From Thalassocella blandensis (GTDB taxonomy: Bacteria; Pseudomonadota; Gammaproteobacteria; Pseudomonadales; Cellvibrionaceae), in assembly GCA_902141825.1 (NCBI GenBank), contig CABFPG010000014.1:1-64000 (forward strand): a stretch of DNA of 64,000 bases, given 5' to 3'. Positions 37,871 through 45,565 of this stretch are shown here, piece by piece (within the stretch, counting starts at the first letter, position 1; every line of letters begins with the position of its first letter). The position numbers and the translations under genes were made by a program. The notes beneath the pieces are model-generated. The model had not been told where the DNA came from. It was given only the letters and a program-made list of their open reading frames with translations, and searched no databases.

Positions 37871-39439
37871 TTAGATGGACGCTGAAACGTTAGATGTTTT
37901 CAGCGAGTCTATGCATTGGTAACCAAAGTGCTTAATCATGCCAAGCACGTCTTCAATGTGATGCAGTTCTGTCGTTGGGTTTAGCAGGGTGAATTTAAGA
38001 AAGCGCTTGCCATCAACCTTGGTGGCGGAAATCACTGCCTCACCAGTACGGAATATCTCCCGGCGTATATAAACATTAATATGGTCAAGATCGGATTCCG
38101 GCAGGGATAGTTTAGGCCCGGGATTAAACCGAAATACCAGCGTGCTTAATTCTGGTTCGTGGATGACCTCTATATCCCGGTCTTGTACAAAGACTTTGCT
38201 TACATCGCGTGCGAGCGCACAAACTTCATCGAAGATCTGGCCGATCTGATCTTTACCCATAATTCTCAATGTGAGCCACATTTTTAAAGCATCAAATCGT
38301 CGGGTGGTTTGCAGGCTCTTGTTTACCAGATTAGGCGTACCTTCTTGTTTTGCACACAAGGGGTTTAAATAATCTGCATGGTGTGTGACAACTTCAAGGT
38401 GTTTTTTATTGTTTGCAAAAAATGCACTGCAGCTAACCGGTTGAAGGAAGGATTTATGGTAATCAACCGTGACAGAATCGGCTCTCTCTATGCCATTCAA
38501 TTTTTCTCTACGGGTCGGGGAGGCCAATAGTCCGCAACCGTATGCTGCATCAACATGAAACCAGGTATTGTAGTAGGAGCAAATGTCTGCAATTGCGTTG
38601 AGCGGATCTATGCTGCCAAAATCGGTTGTGCCGGCAGTCGCAACTACGGCCATGGGTATAAATCCGTTTTCGATTGCGTGTAAAACTTTTTGATGTAGCT
38701 GTTCGGCATCCATTTTAAACAGATCATCTGTTTCAACTGAAACAACGGCGTCATACCCAAGTCCCAGTAAAGCTGCAGATTTTTGAACGCTAAAGTGACT
38801 GGCTTGACTGGTAAAAATGCGAAAACGCTTCGCTTCTTCCGGGAGGCCACGTTCTTTTGTGCTGTAGCCCGGCTTTAAACGCTCTACTAGGGCATCTCTT
38901 GCGAGTAACATTGCCATCAAATTGGATTGCGTACCGCCGGAAGTGAAGATACCATCCGCGTTTTTTCCCATGCCGATCTGTTTTATGGACCAGTCAATAA
39001 GTGACTGTTCGATTAATGTGCCGCCAGCACTTTGATCCCAGGTATCCACGGATGAGTTAACCGCGGTAAGAATTTGTTCTGCCAATAGCGAAGGGTAAGC
39101 GACGGGACAATTTAAATGACCTACGTATTTGGGGTGATGGAAATATACGGCGTCATTTAAATACAGCTCTTTTAGTTCATCTAAGGTGTCCGTTAAAGAG
39201 GAAAGGGGGGTATCTAAATCAACAGCAGCAAATTTTTCAGCCAGCTCATGCGGGGTAACTCCGCTGAAAGGCTTGGATTTGTCCTGGATAGTTTGCGAAA
39301 CGATATCCACACCCGCCGTTAAATATTCGCGATATTGCGCGAGATTTTCACGGTTAAAGATAAAGTTATGCTGCTTATTGTCGGTTTCAGTTTGGTCAAA
39401 TTCGGGGTGATTCGGTTCAAATACCTCAAAGGTACCCAT
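37871..39439 (-). CDS. dfoJ: PLP-dependent group II amino-acid decarboxylase, first siderophore gene
   Basis: A 522-residue enzyme of the DesA/DfoJ and diaminobutyrate-decarboxylase group, expected to convert lysine (or ornithine) to cadaverine (or putrescine). Key parts are SGGTQSNLMAMLLARD, ATAGTTDFGSIDP, HVDAAYGCGLL (the PLP aspartate) and DYHKSFLQP (the PLP lysine). The frame is open to 39622, but that extension translates the Fur box into MIIIIIR, so it cannot be the leader of this protein. ATG 39439 has GGAG ten bases upstream and starts MGTFEVFEPNHPEF. It is the first gene of the six-gene operon. Confidence 0.92.
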   Translation of the reverse strand: MGTFEVFEPNHPEFDQTETDNKQHNFIFNRENLAQYREYLTAGVDIVSQTIQDKSKPFSGVTPHELAEKFAAVDLDTPLSSLTDTLDELKELYLNDAVYFHHPKYVGHLNCPVAYPSLLAEQILTAVNSSVDTWDQSAGGTLIEQSLIDWSIKQIGMGKNADGIFTSGGTQSNLMAMLLARDALVERLKPGYSTKERGLPEEAKRFRIFTSQASHFSVQKSAALLGLGYDAVVSVETDDLFKMDAEQLHQKVLHAIENGFIPMAVVATAGTTDFGSIDPLNAIADICSYYNTWFHVDAAYGCGLLASPTRREKLNGIERADSVTVDYHKSFLQPVSCSAFFANNKKHLEVVTHHADYLNPLCAKQEGTPNLVNKSLQTTRRFDALKMWLTLRIMGKDQIGQIFDEVCALARDVSKVFVQDRDIEVIHEPELSTLVFRFNPGPKLSLPESDLDHINVYIRREIFRTGEAVISATKVDGKRFLKFTLLNPTTELHHIEDVLGMIKHFGYQCIDSLKTSNVSASI

Positions 39440-39534
39440 ATTATAAACTCCGCAGTTTGAATGCGTCAGACGGGATCTACAAAGATCAGTGATTGAATAA
39501 TGTTCGATAAAACAGGGGGTTAGTGCAAAAACGC

Positions 39535-39555
39535 GAATGATAATAATTATCATTC
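39535..39555 (-). promoter_or_regulatory. Fur box of the siderophore operon
   Basis: A perfect 21-base inverted repeat: half site GAATGATAAT, one central A, then its exact complement. It fits the Fur consensus at 16 of 19 core positions. It lies about 96 bases upstream of the decarboxylase ATG, so repression of the whole operon by Fe2+-Fur is expected. Confidence 0.92.
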
Positions 39556-39770
39556 TATAAAAAATCAAGCCTAGTTGCGCGACAAAATCAGGAAAATAAA
39601 TAATCTGTGAAGAATTCTGCAAATGCGAATGGTTGGCGTTTAGCTTTTCGTGCCTGTCATTAAACGGTCATTATGTGGTCCTTGAGTTGAATGGAGTCCA
39701 CTAAAAGGCCGTTACAAACAGGCTTTTTTGGAGTGGCTAGATCTTGGGCTAGGCTAAGTCCAGGGCTACG

Positions 39771-39805
39771 TCTACGTGCTCTCTATAATCTACGTGCTCT
39801 CTATA
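39771..39805. repeat. Tandem duplication of 17-18 bp
   Basis: TCTACGTGCTCTCTATA occurs at 39771-39787 and again at 39789-39805, separated by one A. It is non-coding, in the divergent promoter region upstream of the copper locus. Confidence 0.8.
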
Positions 39806-39946
39806 TTTAGTTGAACTGTTCGAACAAGCGAGTATCATAGTGCAAACATTGCGCGCATATTCTGCTACGGTGACTCTGCTGTTTACCATGTTCACAGCGT
39901 CGTGCATCGAATCGCTTGTTAAACCTTCTTCCGCTATACTTTCTGC

Positions 39947-40375
39947 ATGAAAACAAAAAGCAGCTCATTCACTACACATACGTTTGCCTGGCTTTTCCTA
40001 TTTAGCTACGTCATGCAATTGCTCGCGATAAATGTGCATGCTGCAGAAATGTTTACATTGAACACTCTTCCCGTTAAGCAGGAATCTGTTGAGTCGACGC
40101 CTTGTCACGAACCACATGAGCAGATGCGCATGCAAAGTGCCACGACTGAAGTGTTGTTTGCTGAGAATAAAATAACAAACATTGAGTCAGCATATAGCAA
40201 TAGTAACTGCTGTGATGCCGATTGTTCTATGTCCCACTGTTCCAGTGCCACTGCCATGCCTGCTTTGTATAAAATTGCTATTCCGATCCTTGCACAAAAT
40301 TTAGAGGCCTTTGAGTCGTGCGCCTCCATTCTTCATCCCGTCTATTGCCTGTATAAACCCCCAATTTCCGCCTGA
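39947..40375 (+). CDS. Small Cys/His/Met-rich exported protein upstream of cusBA
   Basis: A 142-residue protein with a Sec signal peptide (hydrophobic about 12-28, cleavage near VHAAE). The mature part carries clustered possible metal ligands: CHEPHEQMRMQ, then CCDADCSMSHCSS, and Cys near the end (ESCAS, PVYCLY). This resembles small Cys-rich periplasmic proteins next to copper genes (CopL- or DUF2946-like), but I cannot prove the family. It lies 213 bases before cusB on the same strand. Likely role: copper binding or sensing in the periplasm. Confidence 0.7.
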   Translation: MKTKSSSFTTHTFAWLFLFSYVMQLLAINVHAAEMFTLNTLPVKQESVESTPCHEPHEQMRMQSATTEVLFAENKITNIESAYSNSNCCDADCSMSHCSSATAMPALYKIAIPILAQNLEAFESCASILHPVYCLYKPPISA

Positions 40376-40535
40376 CACAGGAAAGGTACGTCTGGGAAAA
40401 ATCAAAATTGTTGTAACTGTCATGGTTTTAAGCAATTTTTAATTCTTACTCGTAGCATTTCTGATTACTCGTTACTTAACAATTGTGATTAAAACTCCCT
40501 TGCAAACAAATTTTTGTGTGCAAGCGAAGAATGTG

Positions 40536-40564
40536 AATCGAATACTGCGTTTCGGTGTTCGATT
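40536..40564. promoter_or_regulatory. Inverted repeat just before cusB
   Basis: AATCGAATAC (40536-40545) and GTGTTCGATT (40555-40564) form a 9-of-10 inverted repeat ending 24 bases before the cusB ATG. It could be a metal-regulator operator or a leader hairpin. No match to a named copper box is claimed. GGAAG follows as the ribosome site. Confidence 0.4.
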
Positions 40565-40588
40565 TGCGGAAATTGACGGAAGTTTAAA

Positions 40589-42115
40589 ATGAGCGAAAGT
40601 GCAAAATTATTTGTGGTATTCATCACGGGTGTACTCATCGGCGCCGGTGTGATTTTTTTAATGCAGTCAGACCCGGCTAAGCAAAGTGCAGATACGGAAA
40701 TACGGCGACCACTTTACTGGGTGGCCCCAATGGACGCCAATTACCGCCGGGATAAGCCTGGTAAGTCTCCAATGGGAATGGACTTGATCCCCGTTTACGA
40801 AGAAGAAAACGCAGAAAAAGATCCTTTGGGTACAGTCAAAATTTCGCCGAATGTGATTAACAATTTGGGTGTGAGAACGGCCAAGGTTGAACAAAAGTCT
40901 TTGCATGCAGAAATTGTGACTGTCGGATATGTAAAGTACGATGAAGACAAACTCTTTCATATCCACCCTCGTGTATCGGGTTGGGTAGATAAGCTTTATG
41001 TGAAAGCCGCCGGTGATCCGGTGACCAAAGGGGAGCCGCTGTATTCTTTGTATTCACCAGAACTGGTGAATGCTCAAGATGAATTTTTGTTAGCCATTAA
41101 TCGTAGCAATGCACGCTTGACTCAGGCAGCGGAGGATCGTTTAGGTGCGCTTCAAATACCAAAATCTTTTATTGAGAAATTAAAAAAGACTCGACGGATT
41201 GAACAGACCATCACTTTTTATGCGCCGCAAACAGGTGTGGTCGATAATTTAAATATTCGAGAAGGATTTTATGTGCAACCGGGTACTACGATGTTAAGCG
41301 TCGGTTCGCTGAGCCAGGTGTGGGTGGAAGCAGAAGTTTTTGAACGGCAAGCCTCTATGGTGAGGACCAATGACCCTGTTGCCATGACACTCGATTACCT
41401 TCCAGGAAAGACCTGGAAAGGCCGTGTAGATTACATTTATCCTACTTTGGATACCAAAACACGCACTGTTCGCATTCGTTTGCGTTTTGAGAATCCAGAA
41501 AAAATACTCAAACCGAATATGTTTGCGCAGGTGACTATTTATACTGATAGTCCCGATCAGGTGTTGGTAGTTCCTCGAGAATCACTTATTCGGACCGGCC
41601 AGCAAGATAGGGTGGTGTTGGCACTTGGTGAAGGTAAATTTCGCTCCGTAAAGGTCAATGTAGGCAGGCTGGACAACCGCTCTGTTGAAATTTTAGAGGG
41701 ACTTAAAGAGGGGCAGAGAATTGTGACTTCCGCTCAGTTTTTGCTGGATTCCGAGTCGAGTAAATCCGCTGATTTTACACGCATGAACCATGGTGAAATG
41801 GGTGCTGTGAAAGATGATGCGGTGGAAGATTTTTCATCTGAGCATGAAACTAGTGATCACTCAAAGATGGATCACTCAAACATGGATCACTCAAACATGG
41901 ATCATTCAAACATGCATCATTCAAACATGCATCATTCAAACATGCATCATTCAAACATGGATCATTCAAACATGGATCATTCAGGTATGAATCACTCTGG
42001 AAAGGATCGTTCTGGAAAGGATCACTCTGGAATGGATCATTCAAAGATGGAGCACCCTAAAACGGGTCATAGTGGAAATGAGCATGGAGTAGATAAGGAG
42101 AAAGTGAATGATTGA
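40589..42115 (+). CDS. cusB: CusB-like periplasmic adaptor of Cu/Ag efflux, with His/Met tail
   Basis: A 508-residue membrane-fusion protein linking the CusA pump to an outer-membrane channel. It has an N-terminal anchor (about 6-26), a heavy-metal-binding segment RPLYWVAPMDANYRRDKPGKSPMGMDLIP (about 41-69; only Met-type ligands remain), barrel-sandwich and beta-barrel parts (HPRVSGWVDKLYV, FYAPQTGVVDNL, LSQVWVEAEVFE), and about 80 C-terminal residues of DHSNM-type repeats that E. coli CusB lacks. The tail is rich in His and Met and should bind Cu+ or Ag+. The stop overlaps cusA by 8 bases. No cusC channel gene is present nearby. Confidence 0.93.
   Translation: MSESAKLFVVFITGVLIGAGVIFLMQSDPAKQSADTEIRRPLYWVAPMDANYRRDKPGKSPMGMDLIPVYEEENAEKDPLGTVKISPNVINNLGVRTAKVEQKSLHAEIVTVGYVKYDEDKLFHIHPRVSGWVDKLYVKAAGDPVTKGEPLYSLYSPELVNAQDEFLLAINRSNARLTQAAEDRLGALQIPKSFIEKLKKTRRIEQTITFYAPQTGVVDNLNIREGFYVQPGTTMLSVGSLSQVWVEAEVFERQASMVRTNDPVAMTLDYLPGKTWKGRVDYIYPTLDTKTRTVRIRLRFENPEKILKPNMFAQVTIYTDSPDQVLVVPRESLIRTGQQDRVVLALGEGKFRSVKVNVGRLDNRSVEILEGLKEGQRIVTSAQFLLDSESSKSADFTRMNHGEMGAVKDDAVEDFSSEHETSDHSKMDHSNMDHSNMDHSNMHHSNMHHSNMHHSNMDHSNMDHSGMNHSGKDRSGKDHSGMDHSKMEHPKTGHSGNEHGVDKEKVND
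41855..42079 (+). repeat. Fifteen 15-bp units encoding DHSNM-type pentapeptides
   Basis: Fifteen in-frame units encode D/H/N-H-S-N/G/K-M variants. Central units (HHSNM x3) are almost identical in DNA, while the 3' units drift (EHPKT, GHSGN). Copy number is likely to vary between strains by slippage without breaking the frame, because the unit is a multiple of three. Confidence 0.92.
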
Positions 42116-45100
42116 ATCTGTAATTCGATGGTCGATCAATAATCGCTTTTTCGTAGTGCTATGCACATTAATTTTAGTGGGGGCTGGTGTTTATTCCCTG
42201 CAAAAAACACCCGTTGATGCTATTCCAGATTTGAGTGATGTACAGGTTATTATAAAAACATCTTATCCTGGGCAGGCGCCTCAGGTGGTTGAAGATCAGG
42301 TTACTTATCCACTCACGACTGCCATGCTGTCTGTGCCTGGTGCCGTCACTGTAAGGGGATACTCTTTTTTTGGGGACAGTTATGTCTACATTATTTTCAA
42401 TGAAAAAACTGATCTGTATTGGGCGCGAAGTCGAGTACTGGAATATCTCAGCCAGGTCGCTCCCAATTTGCCAGCGACGGCCAAGCCTCAATTAGGACCA
42501 GATGCTACCGGTGTCGGATGGATTTATATTTATTCTCTGATTGATAAAAGTGGAAAGCATGACATCAGTCAGCTGAGGAGTCTGCAAGACTGGTTTTTGA
42601 AGTTTGAATTACAAACCATACCCGGTGTTTCGGAAGTTGCTGCCATTGGTGGAATGGTGAAACAGTACCAGGTTATTGTAAACCCTGAAAAGCTACGCGC
42701 TTTTGGCATACCTTTATCTCATATTCAAACCGCGATTAATCGTGCAAATCAGGAGGTGGGTGCTTCTGTTGTTGAAATGGCAGAGGCGGAGTATATGGTT
42801 CGCGCTTCGGGGTATATTAAAAACTCTGAAGATCTGGCCAGCGTACCTTTGGGGGTTAATGAAAACGGTACACCGCTATTATTAAAAGACGTCGCAGAAA
42901 TTGGTTTAGGTCCGCAAATGCGACGAGGCATTGCTGAACTTAACGGTAAGGGCGAGGCTGTCGGTGGGGTGGTGGTAATGCGATATGGGGAAAATGCTCA
43001 AGCAACGATATCGCGTGTTAAGACAAAACTACAGCAACTGCAAAACAGTTTGCCGGAAGGAGTTGAAGTTGTCACCGTCTATGATCGTTCCAGTCTTATC
43101 GAAAATGCTATCCAAAATCTATGGCATAAGCTGCTGGAAGAGTTTGTGGTTGTCGCGCTGGTGTGTATTGTGTTTTTGTTTCATGTCAGGTCATCGTTAG
43201 TTGCAATAATTAGTTTGCCAGTAGGAATTTTGGCGGCTTTTACAGTAATGCATGTTCAAGGTATCAACGCCAATATCATGTCCCTTGGCGGGATCGCGAT
43301 TGCGATAGGGGCCATGATAGACGCTGCGATTGTGATGATTGAGAATATGCACAAACACATGGAGCACCACATCCAGGAAAATGATGTGCCACTAACTCAC
43401 GAACAACGTTGGCAGATCGTGGCCAAGTCTTCCTCGGAAGTTGGTCCTGCGCTGTTTTTTAGTTTATTGATAATCACCGTCAGTTTTATTCCTGTATTCA
43501 CTTTAGAGGCACAGGAAGGGCGAATGTTCAGCCCTTTGGCTTTTACTAAAACCTATGCGATGGCAGCATCTGCCGCGCTCGCCGTGACTCTGGTTCCGGT
43601 GCTAATGGGATATTTTATTCGCGGACATGTAGTGCCCGAGCATAAAAACCCAATCAATAGATGTTTGGTCGCGTTGTATCTTCCTGTGTTAAAGCGAGTA
43701 TTGCAGTTTCCAAAATTGACCTTGTGTTTGGCTTTTGTCGCTTTGGGCACCGTGTATTGGCCGGTCAATAAGATTGGCAGTGAATTTATCCCGCCATTGG
43801 ATGAAGGGGATTTAATGTATATGCCCACAACTTATCCAGGTATTTCCATAGGTAAAGCACGAGAACTTTTACAGCAAACCAATAAACTCATTGCCACTGT
43901 ACCTGAAGTGGAAACAGTGTTTGGTAAGATCGGACGCGCAGAAACGGCAACAGATCCTGCGCCATTGACCATGATTGAAACCTTTATTCAGTTAAAGCCT
44001 CGTAGCCAATGGCGAAAGAATTTAACGACGGAAGCGCTTAAACGAGAGCTTGATGAAAGGGTGAAACTTCCTGGGGTAACGAATGCCTGGGTGATGCCTA
44101 TCAAAACTCGAATTGACATGCTGGCGACCGGCATTAAAACACCGGTAGGTATCAAAGTAGCAGGTCCAGATATTGCGGTCATTCAAGATATTGGACGGCA
44201 ATTGGAACATATTCTCAAGCAGGTTGACGGTACAGCATCGGTCTATTCAGAAAGGGTCGCGGGCGGGCGCTATATAAATATCGACATTAATCGCGCGAAA
44301 GCTGCCAGGTTTGGTTTGAATATCGCGGATGTTCAGCAGGTAATTGCTTCAGCTGTAGGTGGTATGAATGTCACTCATACGGTAGAGGGGTTGGAGCGAT
44401 ACCCCGTAAATATTCGTTTCCCGCAATCCTACAGGGATTCACCCGAACAATTAGCATTACTTCCCATTGTTACATCGCAAGGGGAGAGAATTGCACTGGG
44501 AGATGTGGCCACCATTAAAATAGCTGATGGCCCGCCAGGGATAAAAAGTGAAAACGCACGAATTAACGGCTGGACGTTTGTAGATATAGATGGAATAGAT
44601 ATTGGAACTTACGTGCAAAGTGCAAAGAAATATGTTGATCAACATTTGGATCTGCCTGCAGCTTATTCTATAAGCTGGTCTGGCCAATATGAATACATGG
44701 AAAGAGCAGAAGAAAAGCTACGTTATGTTGTACCGCTGACTTTGGCTATTATTGCGGTTCTATTGTTTTTGAATTTTAAAAGTTTTGTAGAAGTCTCGCT
44801 ATTGATGGCGACATTACCGTTTGCGCTCATTGGCAGTGTCTGGTTAATGTACTGGGAAGGATTTAATTTTTCCATTGCCGTCGGGGTTGGGTTTATTGCA
44901 CTTGCAGGTGTTGCAGTAGAAATTAGTGTCATTATGCTGGTCTATTTAAATCAGGCGTATCAAAAACTGATTGCTACTGGTGATCCAGTCACTGAATCTT
45001 CCTTGCATGAAGCCATAGTTGCGGGAGCGGGTTTACGTGTTCGCCCGGTTATGATGACCGCAACAGCAATTATTGTCGGCTTGTTGCCCGTCTTGTATGG

Positions 45101-45248
45101 AACCGGTACGGGGTCTGAAGTGATGAGTCGTATTGCAGCCCCTATGGTCGGCGGTATGACTAGTGCCGTTGTGTTAACGCTTGTCGTCTTGCCGGCAATA
45201 TTTTTACTGTGGAAAAGAAAAACATTGCAAAACAAGACAGCAGAGTAA
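42108..45248 (+). CDS. cusA: CusA-like heavy-metal RND efflux pump
   Basis: A 1046-residue proton-driven inner-membrane pump for Cu+ and Ag+. It has the RND layout of 12 helices and two large periplasmic loops. The three methionines of the Cus metal site are all recognisable: GDLMYMPTTYPGIS, APLTMIETFIQLKP and RIDMLATGIKTPVGIKV. The proton-relay segment reads AIGAMIDAAIVMIENMHKHMEHH. It overlaps cusB by 8 bases. Without cusC it may use a TolC/CusC channel coded elsewhere. Confidence 0.96.
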   Translation: MIESVIRWSINNRFFVVLCTLILVGAGVYSLQKTPVDAIPDLSDVQVIIKTSYPGQAPQVVEDQVTYPLTTAMLSVPGAVTVRGYSFFGDSYVYIIFNEKTDLYWARSRVLEYLSQVAPNLPATAKPQLGPDATGVGWIYIYSLIDKSGKHDISQLRSLQDWFLKFELQTIPGVSEVAAIGGMVKQYQVIVNPEKLRAFGIPLSHIQTAINRANQEVGASVVEMAEAEYMVRASGYIKNSEDLASVPLGVNENGTPLLLKDVAEIGLGPQMRRGIAELNGKGEAVGGVVVMRYGENAQATISRVKTKLQQLQNSLPEGVEVVTVYDRSSLIENAIQNLWHKLLEEFVVVALVCIVFLFHVRSSLVAIISLPVGILAAFTVMHVQGINANIMSLGGIAIAIGAMIDAAIVMIENMHKHMEHHIQENDVPLTHEQRWQIVAKSSSEVGPALFFSLLIITVSFIPVFTLEAQEGRMFSPLAFTKTYAMAASAALAVTLVPVLMGYFIRGHVVPEHKNPINRCLVALYLPVLKRVLQFPKLTLCLAFVALGTVYWPVNKIGSEFIPPLDEGDLMYMPTTYPGISIGKARELLQQTNKLIATVPEVETVFGKIGRAETATDPAPLTMIETFIQLKPRSQWRKNLTTEALKRELDERVKLPGVTNAWVMPIKTRIDMLATGIKTPVGIKVAGPDIAVIQDIGRQLEHILKQVDGTASVYSERVAGGRYINIDINRAKAARFGLNIADVQQVIASAVGGMNVTHTVEGLERYPVNIRFPQSYRDSPEQLALLPIVTSQGERIALGDVATIKIADGPPGIKSENARINGWTFVDIDGIDIGTYVQSAKKYVDQHLDLPAAYSISWSGQYEYMERAEEKLRYVVPLTLAIIAVLLFLNFKSFVEVSLLMATLPFALIGSVWLMYWEGFNFSIAVGVGFIALAGVAVEISVIMLVYLNQAYQKLIATGDPVTESSLHEAIVAGAGLRVRPVMMTATAIIVGLLPVLYGTGTGSEVMSRIAAPMVGGMTSAVVLTLVVLPAIFLLWKRKTLQNKTAE

Positions 45249-45565
45249 ACACAATCTACCAAGCCCGACTTAACGTATCTCGGTTGGTCTGACTTGGTAG
45301 TTCGTCTACAATGGCAAATTACGACTTTTGAATATGGCCGTATTGAGTCTCAAAAGGGATTGGCGCGTCATTGACCTCTGTCCATCACAAACATTGAAAA
45401 TTCGTTACGCAGAGTTTGGGGAAATTAAGGGCAGAATAAGGTCTGAGTATGGACATAGTAAGGACTAGCATAAAAGAGCAACATAAAAGAGCAATATAAA
45501 AAGAATAGAAAAATAAACCGTCTAATCATAATTAAAATAACGAAATGAAGTGAGGCTGCAGAAAA
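45249..45565. other. Intergenic region after cusA
   Basis: 317 bases. A long stem, CTACCAAG (45256-45263) with CTTGGTAG (45293-45300) and an inner CCGA/TCGG, follows cusA and may end its transcript, although no T-run follows. Near the GH2 gene there is an A-rich tract with an ATAAAAGAGCAA direct repeat (about 45469-45497). No gene. Confidence 0.45.

Larger units (their letters stand above)
39440..39946. other. Divergent promoter region, siderophore operon and copper locus
   Basis: 507 bases lie between the decarboxylase ATG and the Cys-rich gene. It holds the Fur box (39535-39555), a GGAG ribosome site for the decarboxylase and an 18-bp tandem duplication (39771-39805). No ORF is supported; the in-frame extension of the decarboxylase to 39622 is rejected. 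Confidence 0.6.

Noticed and set aside
39440-39622. N-terminal extension of the decarboxylase
   Set aside because: The extension translates the Fur box, lacks family similarity, and a better start with GGAG exists at 39439.
41850-42044. Minus-strand ORF encoding repeated DPCLN-type units
   Set aside because: Shadow of the in-frame 15-bp repeats of cusB; repeats keep stop codons out of the other strand.
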